Shown: positions 6,451 through 15,740, counted from the first letter of the stretch. The stretch: DNA of 64,000 nt from Bacillota bacterium (GCA_023388435.1 JAEWGG010000016.1:9988-73987); one strand, 5' to 3'. Notes: a model not told the origin generated them from the sequence alone. Program-made: numbers and translations.

Positions 6451-8175
6451 GTGGATTTTTCCTTGGCAGAACTTGCCGCCCTGACGGGGGGGCGCATTCT
6501 CGGTCGGGCGGACAGCAGTGTCCGGGCCAGCCGTGTGGCGACGGACAGCCGGGGTCTGCGGCCTGGCGAAGCTTTCTTAGCCATCCGCGGCGAACGTTTC
6601 GATGGACATGACTTCGCCTGTCAGGCCCTGGAGTCGGGGGCGGTCTGCGTTCTGCTTGACGCCCCGGATCTGGCTCGGACCTGTGCCGAGCAGGGCCCGG
6701 TGATCCTGGTCCAGGATACGCTCCAGGCCCTCATCCGCCTGGCCGAGGCCAGCCGCCTGGCCAGTGCCTATCGGGTGGTGGCCGTCACGGGCAGCGTGGG
6801 CAAGACCAGCACCCGGGACATGATCTATGCGGGCTTTTGCGAGGCCCTGGGGACGGACTCTGTCCTGCGCACGGAGGCCAACCTCAATAATATTTTTGGT
6901 GTGGCCCAGACCCTGCTGAGCCTGGAACGTGGGTCTGGCCCGCGCTACCTCATCCTCGAATTAGGCATCGACAGACCAGGGGAAATGGACTGCCTGGCCT
7001 CCATGGCCCGCCCGGACGTCGCGGTGCTGACGCTGATTGGGGCCTCACACCTGGCCCAGTTTGGCACGCGTGCGCGGCTTCTGGAAGAAAAGTGCCGCCT
7101 CCTTGCCTATCTGCGTTCCGGAGGGCTGATTCTCTATCCCTGTGGAGACCAGGACCTGGCTGCCGAAGTCCAGTCTTTTGTGGATCGGCGCCCCGAGCTG
7201 GAACTCAGTGCCCTGGCCCTGGGCCTGTTGGAAACTGGGGAGGGGAGTCCCGACCGCGTTGCAGGCGAGCAGCTCCTGGCTACCCATGCAGGGATGAATG
7301 CCCGTCAGACCTGGGCCCAGCTCAGGTTGATAGAAGGCACGGGGTCCAGGCGCCCAGCCTCAGACCCGGCTGGGAAGCAGACAGCCTGCGGCAGGCATGC
7401 TGAAAGCCCTGCCATGCGGGCGCCCTGGCGGGCCTGCAAACCTGGATCGGGCGGTCTGCTGTCTCCGGATGAGCAGCGGGCCTGGCGGAGGACTCTGGAC
7501 GGCCAGAGTCTTCAACTTGAACGCTCGGGCGCCCACTTCCTCTGGGCCGCCCTCTACGCCCTGGGTGCGGCCAGCGCCTGGGGGCTGGAAGCCCAGGCCT
7601 TTTTCCAGGGCCTTGGCAAGTACCAGGAAACGGGCCGCCGCCAGCACCGTGTGGACGGGGACCAGCTCTCCCTCATTGACGACAGCTATAACGCCAGTGA
7701 GGAGTCCATGCTGGCCGCCCAGGCCTACCTCCTGCGCGTCGCTCGGGAGGAGCGGTACCGGGCGGTGGCCGCCCTCGCTTCGATACGTGAACTGGGGCCG
7801 AGTTCAGCGGAGCTGCATGCGCGCTTGGGCCGGCAGCTGGGCCGAGACCCAGCGGAGCTCTACCTGCTCTGTGGCGAGGACTATCCAGCCCTGCTTCGGG
7901 GCCTGTGCAGTGCCCTGACGGAACAGGGCCGCAGCTGGAGCTGCCAGCGCGCTGAGGGCCCGGGACAGGCCCCTGTGGATGAGTTTGTGGGGGACCCCGA
8001 CAGGCCCGCAGTGCGCATTTACTGCCGGGCTGAGCGGGAGGCCCTGGAGACACTCTTGCCTGAGCTGCTCCAGCCCGGAGACCTGCTCCTTGTCAAGGGT
8101 TCCAATTACTATCGTATGGACAAGCTGGGCCAGCGGGCCTGGCACTTACTCAATGGGGAGGACCAGCACCTGTGA
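6451..8175 (+). CDS. murF: UDP-N-acetylmuramoyl-tripeptide--D-alanyl-D-alanine ligase MurF
   Basis: 574 residues, well above the usual 450 or so. MurF adds D-Ala-D-Ala to the UDP-MurNAc-tripeptide in the cytoplasm. Visible are the ATP loop VTGSVGKTSTRDM (about residues 112-124), ANLNNIFGVAQTLL, the LELGIDRPGEMD stretch, and LIDDSYNASEESMLAA of the C-terminal domain. The extra length is a Gly/Pro/Arg-rich insert around residues 265-345. The usual G-x-HN motif after it reads GAHF. Start is GTG 6451 with GGAGGA six bases upstream. The GTG of mraY overlaps its stop (GTGA). The insert is unexplained and could be a linker. Confidence 0.93.
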   Translation: MDFSLAELAALTGGRILGRADSSVRASRVATDSRGLRPGEAFLAIRGERFDGHDFACQALESGAVCVLLDAPDLARTCAEQGPVILVQDTLQALIRLAEASRLASAYRVVAVTGSVGKTSTRDMIYAGFCEALGTDSVLRTEANLNNIFGVAQTLLSLERGSGPRYLILELGIDRPGEMDCLASMARPDVAVLTLIGASHLAQFGTRARLLEEKCRLLAYLRSGGLILYPCGDQDLAAEVQSFVDRRPELELSALALGLLETGEGSPDRVAGEQLLATHAGMNARQTWAQLRLIEGTGSRRPASDPAGKQTACGRHAESPAMRAPWRACKPGSGGLLSPDEQRAWRRTLDGQSLQLERSGAHFLWAALYALGAASAWGLEAQAFFQGLGKYQETGRRQHRVDGDQLSLIDDSYNASEESMLAAQAYLLRVAREERYRAVAALASIRELGPSSAELHARLGRQLGRDPAELYLLCGEDYPALLRGLCSALTEQGRSWSCQRAEGPGQAPVDEFVGDPDRPAVRIYCRAEREALETLLPELLQPGDLLLVKGSNYYRMDKLGQRAWHLLNGEDQHL

Positions 8176-9170
8176 ACATCATCAGCATTTCCCGCATAGG
8201 CCTGCTCTTTGGCTTCTTCGCCAGCGGCATCCTCGGCTTTTTCCTCCTGCCCCTGCTGCGCCGTCTCAAGATGGGACAAACGGTCCGGGAGCTTGGTCCC
8301 AAGGCCCACTATAAGAAGAGCGGCACCCCCACAATGGGCGGGCTCTTCTTCTGTATTCCCTGCTATATGTTCAGCCTGTTTTGCCTGGTCCGCGACTACC
8401 GCCCCGAGGCCCTGGGCCTCCTTCTGTTGAGCCTGGGCATGGGCCTGATTGGTTTTCTCGATGACTATGTGAAAGTAAAAGTCAGCAAGGAGGGTCTGAC
8501 GGTCCGTCAGAAGACCTTAGCCATGCTGGGCCTGCTGCTGATTTTTGCTATCTACTACTGCTACCTGCGCCCCGTCCCCCCTCAGATTGTCTGGCCGGGA
8601 GGCGCCAGCTGGGTTCTCGATGGCTTCTGGCGTGCCCCCTACGCCATCTTCATCGTGATTTTTCTCTACTACACCATCAATGCGGTGAACCTGACGGACG
8701 GAGAGGACGGTCTGCTCTCGGCGGTCAGCCTGCCCGCCCTGCTGTCCATGCTTGTCATCGCCATCGAGTTTGAGGCCCGGCACAGCAGCGGCCTCTACGT
8801 CCTGCCCCTCGTGCTGATCGGCGGCCTGCTGAGCTTTCTCCTGCTCTTCAATCGCTACCCCGCCCGCGTCTTTATGGGCGACTTCGGTTCGCTGAGCATC
8901 GGAGCAGTCTACGCCGGCCTCTGTATTTATCTGAACATGCCCTGGCTCCTGCTCCTGAGCGGCTTCATCTATCTGGTCGAAGCCCTCTCCGTGGTCATCC
9001 AGGTCTGCTACTTCAAGGCTACGGGGGGGAAGCGTATTTTTCGCATGTCGCCCATCCACCACCACTTCGAACTCGGGGGCTGGTCGGAAAATAAGATAGA
9101 TCTGGTCTTCAGTGCTCTGACCCTCGTCCTGTCCATAGTCGCTGTGATACTGGCCAGGAGCGCTATCTAG
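8172..9170 (+). CDS. mraY: Phospho-N-acetylmuramoyl-pentapeptide-transferase MraY
   Basis: 332 residues, about ten membrane segments. MraY transfers phospho-MurNAc-pentapeptide to undecaprenyl phosphate, making lipid I. Signature motifs: KKSGTPTMGGLFF near the N-terminus, FLDDYVKVK, NAVNLTDGEDGL (usually NLTDGLDGL), FMGDFGSLSIGA (usually DTGSL) and MSPIHHHFELGGWSE. The catalytic aspartates and the HHH motif are present. GTG start overlaps the murF stop by four bases. murD commonly follows mraY but is missing; a 117-bp gap with small hairpins (for example CATTCC 9197-9202 / GGAATG 9208-9213) precedes ftsW. Confidence 0.96.
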   Translation: MNIISISRIGLLFGFFASGILGFFLLPLLRRLKMGQTVRELGPKAHYKKSGTPTMGGLFFCIPCYMFSLFCLVRDYRPEALGLLLLSLGMGLIGFLDDYVKVKVSKEGLTVRQKTLAMLGLLLIFAIYYCYLRPVPPQIVWPGGASWVLDGFWRAPYAIFIVIFLYYTINAVNLTDGEDGLLSAVSLPALLSMLVIAIEFEARHSSGLYVLPLVLIGGLLSFLLLFNRYPARVFMGDFGSLSIGAVYAGLCIYLNMPWLLLLSGFIYLVEALSVVIQVCYFKATGGKRIFRMSPIHHHFELGGWSENKIDLVFSALTLVLSIVAVILARSAI

Positions 9171-9287
9171 GAGCGGAGCAGCTCCGTTGGGGGGGACATT
9201 CCCTCCAGGAATGCTCGGAGCGCTGCATGCACATCCCCGCCGTAGGCTACAGGCCCCTGCGGCTGGCTGCACATAAGGAGGTCCACC

Positions 9288-11165
9288 TTGCCCTACAAGG
9301 ACTCGTCATATCGGGACTCGGAGGCCCAGCCTCGGTCCTCGGCCCAAATCTATAAGGATAGCCCCGCCTATCAGGAGAGCCAGCGCCCACACTCGGTCAA
9401 GGACCGGGAGCAGATGCGGGCGGAGATCCGCGCGCGGGAGAAGGAGCGCCGCTATTTGCAGAAATTGCAAAAGCAGGAGCAGCGCCAGCGCCGCAAAGAG
9501 GAGAGGGAGTTGTACCGCAGTCAGAATAAGGCCGCCTTACCCCTCTTTAGCCGCCGCAAAAAAAAGCAGGCTGAGGGGGCTCAGACCAGCAGCCGGGAGC
9601 GCCGCCGGCAGGTGGAGCAGACCAGCCGCCAGGCCCGTCGCCGTCTCCAGGAACAGGCCCAGCAAAAGCCGGTGACCGCCAAGAGTCTGGCCCAGGACCT
9701 CTCCCGCCAGGCGGCCCTTGAGGTCGGCCTGAATCCTGAAAACAGGACTTCTGGCAGGCGGCGGAGCCCCAGCCTGGGCGGCCTCCACGAAGGGGTCTTT
9801 ATCCCGCCCAAGCACGCCAATATGGGTATCCTGGTCATCACCCTGGTCCTCCTTGCCTTTGGTCTGGTTATGCTCTTTTCGGCCAGTATGACGGGGGCCC
9901 TCTATGACCAGGACTCCTCCATCTATTACATTTCCCGTCAGGTCGTATTTACCCTCCTCGGACTGGTCCTCCTCTTCGTCATCTGCCGCATCAATCCGAA
10001 GCACTGGAACCAGCCTAAGCTGGCGATGATCCTATATGTTGTGACCACGATACTCCTCGTTCTCGTCCTGATTCCCGGCATCGGTATCAGCGTCAATGGC
10101 CAGCGTCGCTGGCTGCCTACCGTCGTCGTCCCAAGACTCTCCTTCCAGCCTTCGGAGATTGCCAAACTGGCCACAGTATATTGTGGGGCCGTGTATTTTT
10201 CGAATCTTCGCAGCCGCCGTGCCCGCGGAGATTTCAGCGCCTCGGGCCCCCGTGCCCAGCAGTGGCTGGACTTCGCCCTGGACTTCCTCGTACCAGGCCT
10301 CCCAGTCCTGTTCTGGTGTCTGCTGATCTCCCTGCAGAGCCACATGTCCTCGGTGCTTATCATTTTGCTGAGCCTCTTCGTGGTCTTCCTCGCCTCAGGT
10401 ATCCGTCCGCGCTCCTGGGCCATGGCCCTCTCTGTCCTCCTGGCCATATCCATCGGCCTGGGGCTGATCTTCACGACCTTCCAGCCGCAGATCGAAAAGT
10501 ACATGGCCAGCAACCCCCGTCTGGCCCACCTGCTCGTACGCCTGGATGTCTTCAGCAACCAGGTTGACGAGGATTCCAATGAGGCCTACCAGAGCAGCCA
10601 GGCCCTCATTGGTATTGGCTCCGGCGGTCTGACAGGAGTTGGCCTGGGTCTGGGACGGCAAAAATTTCGTTGGCTTCCGGAAATTCACAATGACTACGTC
10701 TTTTCTAACGTCTGCGAGGAACTGGGCTTTATCGGCGGTTCGGCGGTGATTGTGCTCTTTTTGATTTTTTTCATACTGGGCATCTACAATTCTCTGCACA
10801 TGCAGTCGATTTACATGCAGGTGCTGGCCTGTGGTTACGCCTCGCTGATCGCCATCCAGGCCTTCCTGAGTATTGCGGTGAACCTGATGGTCATCCCACC
10901 CACGGGCATCAGCCTGCCGCTGTTCAGCTATGGCGGAACGTCGAACATCTTCTTCCTGATCGGCATAGGCCTCCTCCTCGCCACCTCGAAGTACGGGCGT
11001 AAGGACGAATTCGCCCAGCTGCTCCTGGCAGGGCTCGACGGTGCGGAGGACCCTGCGGAGGGGCGGGCTGAGCTCAGCCACGACCAGGAGACCAGGGAGG
11101 ATGAGGTCAGCGTCACTTCCCGCCAGGATGGGGAGGGCGCGCATGGGGGAGGAACGCGACTATGA
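9288..11165 (+). CDS. ftsW: Septal peptidoglycan glycosyltransferase FtsW with long cytoplasmic tail
   Basis: 625 residues from a TTG start with a strong AAGGAGG site six bases upstream. The first 170 or so residues are hydrophilic and very rich in R, E, Q and K, probably helical, and not part of the usual SEDS fold. From residue 178 on come about ten membrane segments. The SEDS signature near the C-terminus (PTGISLPLFSYGGTSN) is clear. FtsW polymerises lipid II at the septum with its partner PBP, encoded upstream. The family is usually near 380-400 residues; the excess is the N-terminal tail plus a short acidic C-terminal tail. The stop overlaps murG (ATGA). A RodA paralogue is possible by sequence, but position argues for FtsW. 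Confidence 0.93.
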   Translation: MPYKDSSYRDSEAQPRSSAQIYKDSPAYQESQRPHSVKDREQMRAEIRAREKERRYLQKLQKQEQRQRRKEERELYRSQNKAALPLFSRRKKKQAEGAQTSSRERRRQVEQTSRQARRRLQEQAQQKPVTAKSLAQDLSRQAALEVGLNPENRTSGRRRSPSLGGLHEGVFIPPKHANMGILVITLVLLAFGLVMLFSASMTGALYDQDSSIYYISRQVVFTLLGLVLLFVICRINPKHWNQPKLAMILYVVTTILLVLVLIPGIGISVNGQRRWLPTVVVPRLSFQPSEIAKLATVYCGAVYFSNLRSRRARGDFSASGPRAQQWLDFALDFLVPGLPVLFWCLLISLQSHMSSVLIILLSLFVVFLASGIRPRSWAMALSVLLAISIGLGLIFTTFQPQIEKYMASNPRLAHLLVRLDVFSNQVDEDSNEAYQSSQALIGIGSGGLTGVGLGLGRQKFRWLPEIHNDYVFSNVCEELGFIGGSAVIVLFLIFFILGIYNSLHMQSIYMQVLACGYASLIAIQAFLSIAVNLMVIPPTGISLPLFSYGGTSNIFFLIGIGLLLATSKYGRKDEFAQLLLAGLDGAEDPAEGRAELSHDQETREDEVSVTSRQDGEGAHGGGTRL

Positions 11166-12340
11166 GTAAAGAGACAAAAGTCACGGGACAGCTGGAACGG
11201 CCGCTCATCGCCCTGGCAGGCGGCGGCACCTCGGGGCATATCAACCCCCTGCTCGCCATCTACGAGGAGCTGCATCGGCGCCGCCCCGATCTGGACTTCG
11301 TCTACTTCGGCACGGACTGGGGCCTGGAGGCCCGCCTTGTGCCCCGGGCTGGCATAGCCTTTGAGGTTGTGCCCGGATATCCCTTTCTTGCCAATCCCCG
11401 CGAGTTTCTCAAGGCCCTGCACTGCTTTAGCGCGGCCCGGCGGCGCTGCGCCCGCTACTTTCGCCAGCGCAGGCCGCTGCTCTGTATCGCCAGTGGAGGC
11501 TATGTCAGCGCCCCGATGCTCACCGTGGCCCAGCGCCTGGGTATTCCCCGCGTGATTCACGAGCAGAATGTGGCCCCCGGTAAAAATAACCGCCTGATGT
11601 CCCAGGGTGCGGACCTCGTCTGCGTGAGTTTCGAGGAGACCCTGACGCGCTTTCCCAAGGCCCGGCGGGTCGTCAAGACGGGCAATCCGGTGCAGGATGT
11701 GTTTTTTCGTACGGAGCGTGAGGCCTCCCGCCGGGCACTGGGGCTGGAAGAGGACTGCTTCTTCGTCCTCGCCACGGGGGGGTCTCTGGGGGCCCGCAGC
11801 ATCAACCAGGCCATTCTGGACTGGGCGGCGCTGCGCAAGACGGAGCGGGAGGGGCGGTCCCAGCTCTGCCTTCCAGATGGGCGGGAGCTGCGCCTTGTTC
11901 TGGCGGCGGGGGACCTGCTGGAAGAGAGTCTGGAACGCCGTAGCAGCCTGGGCCTTGAAGGCGTGGCGGGCCTGTCAATTGAGGGTTATCTCTACGATAT
12001 GGTAAAGTATATGTCCGCGGCGGACCTGATTGTGAGCCGGGCGGGAGCAGGGGCTGGCACGGAGCTGGCGGCCCTGGGCAAGCCCTGCATACTGGTCCCC
12101 TATCCCCATGCAGCAGGCGACCACCAGCGCCACAATGCCATGGCCTTCGTCCATGCCGGAGCAGGACTCTGTGTCCTCGACCAGGACTGCCGGGCGGAGC
12201 TGCTGGAGCAGGAGATTACGGCCCTCGCCGCCGACCAGGAGCGCCTGGAAGCCATGGGACGGGCGGCCCGTAGTTTGGCTGAGCCAGACGCTGCCCAACG
12301 CATCGTCGACGAGGTGCTGCGCGTACTGGAGGCCCAGTAG
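11162..12340 (+). CDS. murG: UDP-GlcNAc--undecaprenyl-pyrophosphoryl-MurNAc-pentapeptide GlcNAc transferase MurG
   Basis: 392 residues; MurG is a peripheral GT28 enzyme that turns lipid I into lipid II on the inner face of the membrane. The N-terminal glycine-rich loop reads LAGGGTSGHINPLLAIYEEL (usually GGTGGHVYP). Other family features are GGYVSAPMLTVAQRLGIPRVIHEQN, LATGGSLGARSINQAIL, and the C-terminal donor-binding segment SRAGAGAGTELAALGKPCILVPYPHA followed by DHQRHNA. It is four-base coupled to ftsW. Its size is slightly above the usual 360 because of short insertions in the C-domain. Confidence 0.96.
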   Translation: MSKETKVTGQLERPLIALAGGGTSGHINPLLAIYEELHRRRPDLDFVYFGTDWGLEARLVPRAGIAFEVVPGYPFLANPREFLKALHCFSAARRRCARYFRQRRPLLCIASGGYVSAPMLTVAQRLGIPRVIHEQNVAPGKNNRLMSQGADLVCVSFEETLTRFPKARRVVKTGNPVQDVFFRTEREASRRALGLEEDCFFVLATGGSLGARSINQAILDWAALRKTEREGRSQLCLPDGRELRLVLAAGDLLEESLERRSSLGLEGVAGLSIEGYLYDMVKYMSAADLIVSRAGAGAGTELAALGKPCILVPYPHAAGDHQRHNAMAFVHAGAGLCVLDQDCRAELLEQEITALAADQERLEAMGRAARSLAEPDAAQRIVDEVLRVLEAQ

Positions 12341-12396
12341 GGCCGAGGGCGGAACCCGTTTTCCGACAGAGCGCAAGCTGTCAAATAAGTAGAGGA

Positions 12397-14001
12397 ATGA
12401 AGAAAAATAAGCCAGCAAGACCTCCACAAGCCGAGTTGGAGGAAGGAGCGGTCCCCGTCCACAGCCAGGGCCATGGACGGGGAGCAGAGGCGCAGGGCCA
12501 CGCGGGAGCGGGGGGCTCTGCTTCGCTTCGCCCGGAATCTGCTGGGGAGGGGGAGAAGGAGCTTTCTGCTGTGCCAGAGCTCCAGCTTCTTTTGGAGGCG
12601 GACCAGGCTGACCCCGAGCTCCTGGCAGAGGCCCAGGCGGCCCTGACGGGAGGGACTGCCGAGGGCCCGAGGTCCCCGGAGCCTGGGCAGGCAAAACCCA
12701 GCTCAGCCTCCGAGGCCAAGGCGGGAAAAAATGCGGAGGCCGAGTCGGAGGAGGGGCAGGCCAAGAGCCAGGCCAGAAGCGGGGATCAGGAGCGCGGCCA
12801 GCGCTCTGCTCCGCAGCCCACTGAGGGCAGGTCGCGGGAACAGAAACTCCGCCAGCGCCCGAAGTCCGTGGCCAGGGATGCCAGGGGCCAGAAAGCGCGC
12901 GGGGCAAAGGGGCCAAGTTCCATCCTGGATGAGGCCCGCCGTCGGGAAGCGGCGGTGCGTCAGGCCAGTGGCTCAGCCTACGAGCGCCGCCGCTCACAGA
13001 TTCTGGAGGAGGCCGCCCAGCGCAAGGCCAGGAAGCGCCAGCGCCGCCGCTATATTCTGCTGGCCGTACTGGTACTCATCCTGTGTATCTGGTTCCTGCC
13101 CTTTTTCCGTGTGCAGGAAGTCCAGGTTCTGGGCCTCGGCGAGCGGGAGGCCCAGAACGTCCGCGAGACGGCGGCCGTACGCCCGGGTCAGCACCTCCTG
13201 GCGGGCCTTGGCCCCTCGCCCTGGAAGCTCCTGACCCTGCGCTGGGGCAAGCTGGAGGAGAAGATACTCCAGACCTATCCAGACCTCCTCCATGTCACGG
13301 TCCGCCCCGCCCTGCCCGGTACGTTGCGCATCCGTGTGGAGCGCCGCATCGCCATCGCCTGCCTGGCCCTGGACTCTGGAGAGCGGGCGCTGATTGATAA
13401 GACAGGTACGGTCATTCGCATCCTGTCGCCTGAGGAAGCGGCTGGCATGCCCGTCATCCAGGATCTCTCCCTGCAGTCCGCCCGTCCGGGACAGCAGTTG
13501 GGCGACAAGCTGATGGAAGAGCTCCGCCCTCAGATTCTGGTGCTGAGCGCCATCATCAACAGCGGTCGCGGTGACAAGTCTGGGGACTTCCAGCTGCTGA
13601 GTCATGTCACACGCCTTGGTCACTACGCCAACCGCCAGCGTTACATGGACCTGACCGGGGAAGATCTGGGTGAGGGCCTGCGCGTCCTGCTCGGCGACGA
13701 CGCCTCCCTGGGCGACGACATGATCTGGCTCCGCTACGTCCTGCGCAACGGCAAACTGAAGAATCTCTCGAACGGCATTCTTGACCTCAGCTCGTCGCGC
13801 AAAATTTTCCGCGCCTACCGCGAGGAGGAGAAGCCCACAGCCAGTAGCAGCCAGGGCGCGGCCGGGCAGACGGCGACCCAGGCTGGATCTAATCCAACTC
13901 CAGGAGGGAATTCCGCTACGGGCGCCGCGGCAGCGCCGACCCAGACCGTCGCCCAGAACCCGGTGGCTGCGGCTGTGGAGCCCGTCGCCTCAGCGCCTTA
14001 A
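12397..14001 (+). CDS. ftsQ: FtsQ/DivIB-type division protein with long disordered tails
   Basis: 534 residues, about twice the usual DivIB length. The first 215 or so residues are a hydrophilic cytoplasmic tail, acidic at first then strongly basic. One membrane segment follows (about 217-236, beginning YILLAVLVLILCIW), then a POTRA domain starting RVQEVQVLGLGEREAQN and the FtsQ/DivIB beta domain (LRIRVERRIAIACLALDSGE, LIDKTGTVIRIL). A 60-residue Ala/Gln/Thr-rich tail ends the protein. FtsQ bridges FtsL/DivIC to the septal synthases. ATG 12397 has a weak AGAGGA ribosome site. Identification is from topology, POTRA and position before ftsZ. Confidence 0.88.
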   Translation: MKKNKPARPPQAELEEGAVPVHSQGHGRGAEAQGHAGAGGSASLRPESAGEGEKELSAVPELQLLLEADQADPELLAEAQAALTGGTAEGPRSPEPGQAKPSSASEAKAGKNAEAESEEGQAKSQARSGDQERGQRSAPQPTEGRSREQKLRQRPKSVARDARGQKARGAKGPSSILDEARRREAAVRQASGSAYERRRSQILEEAAQRKARKRQRRRYILLAVLVLILCIWFLPFFRVQEVQVLGLGEREAQNVRETAAVRPGQHLLAGLGPSPWKLLTLRWGKLEEKILQTYPDLLHVTVRPALPGTLRIRVERRIAIACLALDSGERALIDKTGTVIRILSPEEAAGMPVIQDLSLQSARPGQQLGDKLMEELRPQILVLSAIINSGRGDKSGDFQLLSHVTRLGHYANRQRYMDLTGEDLGEGLRVLLGDDASLGDDMIWLRYVLRNGKLKNLSNGILDLSSSRKIFRAYREEEKPTASSSQGAAGQTATQAGSNPTPGGNSATGAAAAPTQTVAQNPVAAAVEPVASAP

Positions 14002-14004
14002 TCG

Positions 14005-14033
14005 TTGTATAGCGAAAAAGCATAGTGTAAAAT
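14005..14033 (+). promoter_or_regulatory. Promoter upstream of ftsZ
   Basis: TTGTAT at 14005-14010 and TAAAAT at 14028-14033 with a 17-bp spacer lie in the 112-bp AT-rich gap before ftsZ. This would give ftsZ expression independent of the MraZ-controlled promoter. Confidence 0.75.
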
Positions 14034-14113
14034 AGCAAAGAATAAGTAAAAAGGCGCTTCGCTGCCTTAGAACTGCCAGCTGACTTCGGTCGCGGGCGAA
14101 AGGGGATAGAACA

Positions 14114-15610
14114 TTGGCTGATAAATTTTTTTCGAAGGGCCGCGCACAACAGAGTAGTTATGCGGGTGAGACGAATAACTACGCGGTCATCAAGGTAATC
14201 GGTGTCGGTGGCGGCGGCTGTAACGCCGTAGACCGCATGATCGAGCAGGGAGTGGACGGCATCGAGTTCGTGACGGTCAACACGGACTACCAGGCCTTGG
14301 ACCGCTCCAGAGCCAGCCACCGTATCCAGATCGGCGAGAAGATCACACACGGTCTGGGTGCAGGTGCGAATCCTGAGATCGGTGCGAAGGCCGCCGAAGA
14401 GTCCAAGGAGGAGATCGCCCAGGTGATCCGTGGTACGGACCTCCTCTTCGTCACCGCCGGTATGGGCGGCGGCACGGGCTCCGGGGCAGCTCCCGTGGTG
14501 GCCCAGATTGCCCGGGACCTGAACGTGATGACTGTGGCGGTCGTCACCCGTCCCTTCCGCTTCGAAGGCGCCCAGCGCATGGCGAATGCCGAGGCCTCGA
14601 TCCGCGAACTGGAAAAATATGTCGACTCCCTGATCGTGGTGCCGAACGACAAGCTCCTCGAGATGACGGATGAGGATACCGGCCTGGCCGATGCCTTCTC
14701 CATGGCTGACCAGGTTCTGAAGTTCGGTGTGACGGGTATCTCGGACCTCGTCGCCATCCCCGGACTGATCAACCTCGACCTGGCGGACGTCCGTCGCGTC
14801 ATGGTCGATGCCGGTATCTGCCACATGGGTATCGGTTCGGCCCGTGGCCAGGGCCGCATGGAGCTCGCCGTCAACGAGGCCCTGCACAGCCCGCTGCTGG
14901 ATACGACTATCGACGGCGCCCACCGCCTGATCGTAAACTTCACCGGTTCGAATCTGAAGCTGCGTGAAGTCAACGAGGCCTCGACCCTGATTCGCGACTC
15001 CGCAGCCCCCGATGCCGACATCATCATCGGTGCGGTGCTCAACCCCGCCATGGAAGACGAGGTCATGATCACGGTCATCGCCTCTGGTTTTGAGCCCCAG
15101 GGCGGCAAGTTCAAGCAGAACCAGAACCTGAATTTAGCCCCGAGCTACAGCCCCCAGATGCAGCAGCCGGAAAACTATCCCCAGGCCAATCAGGGCTACA
15201 GCCAGCAGGCCGCCTACACACCGGATCGCAGCATCCGCGGCCAGCAGGAGAGCTACCAGGCTGAGCCCAACCCCTTCCGGGTTCCAGATCTGGGCAGCCA
15301 GCTTCCCCCGCAGCGTGAAGAGCCTCAGGTGCCCCAGTTCCTGCGCCAGGAGCAGCGCAGTCCCTATGCGCCCCAGCAGGACAGCAGCTATATGGATCCC
15401 TACGCCCAGCCCAATGGCTTCACAGCTGAGCCCCAGCGTCAGGCTCCCGAGCAGACCCAGCCCGGACGCAGCGCCTTCGAGCGCCGGGACAGCGGGCGCA
15501 ACCGTCAGATTTTCCCCTCCTCTGGAGGACGGGAGAACAAGGCTGAGGAGACTGGCGCCAAGCGTATCCTGCCCTGGTTCTTCAATGACAGCGACGACTA
15601 TGACGAGTGA
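14114..15610 (+). CDS. ftsZ: Cell division GTPase FtsZ
   Basis: 498 residues from a TTG start (AGGGGAT site eight bases upstream; no in-frame ATG gives the conserved N-terminus). The tubulin-like GTPase domain begins AVIKVIGVGGGGCNAVDRMI and has the tubulin signature GGGTGSGAAPVVAQIARDL near residue 118, the T7 loop NLDLADVRRVM, and the second domain to about residue 325. A long Q/P-rich linker (about 330-480) precedes a C-terminal peptide, RILPWFFNDSDD, of the type that binds FtsA/SepF. FtsZ forms the cytokinetic ring. A strong terminator follows. Confidence 0.98.
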   Translation: MADKFFSKGRAQQSSYAGETNNYAVIKVIGVGGGGCNAVDRMIEQGVDGIEFVTVNTDYQALDRSRASHRIQIGEKITHGLGAGANPEIGAKAAEESKEEIAQVIRGTDLLFVTAGMGGGTGSGAAPVVAQIARDLNVMTVAVVTRPFRFEGAQRMANAEASIRELEKYVDSLIVVPNDKLLEMTDEDTGLADAFSMADQVLKFGVTGISDLVAIPGLINLDLADVRRVMVDAGICHMGIGSARGQGRMELAVNEALHSPLLDTTIDGAHRLIVNFTGSNLKLREVNEASTLIRDSAAPDADIIIGAVLNPAMEDEVMITVIASGFEPQGGKFKQNQNLNLAPSYSPQMQQPENYPQANQGYSQQAAYTPDRSIRGQQESYQAEPNPFRVPDLGSQLPPQREEPQVPQFLRQEQRSPYAPQQDSSYMDPYAQPNGFTAEPQRQAPEQTQPGRSAFERRDSGRNRQIFPSSGGRENKAEETGAKRILPWFFNDSDDYDE

Positions 15611-15638
15611 GATTGGGCGGCGTTTCATGAGAATGGAG

Positions 15639-15676
15639 AGCTCTTCACCGCTCAGGCGGTGAGGAGCTTTGTTTTA
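15639..15676 (+). terminator. Intrinsic terminator after ftsZ
   Basis: Thirteen-pair stem (15639-15651 with 15656-15668, one G-U pair), TCAG loop, then TTGTTTT. It marks the end of the division cluster; no spoIIGA, sigE or sigG follows. Confidence 0.9.
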
Positions 15677-15740
15677 CCAATAGATGCCGGCCCAGGGGCT
15701 GTGGCAGGGCCCGGGCTGATGAGCAGGAGGAGAGAGACTT

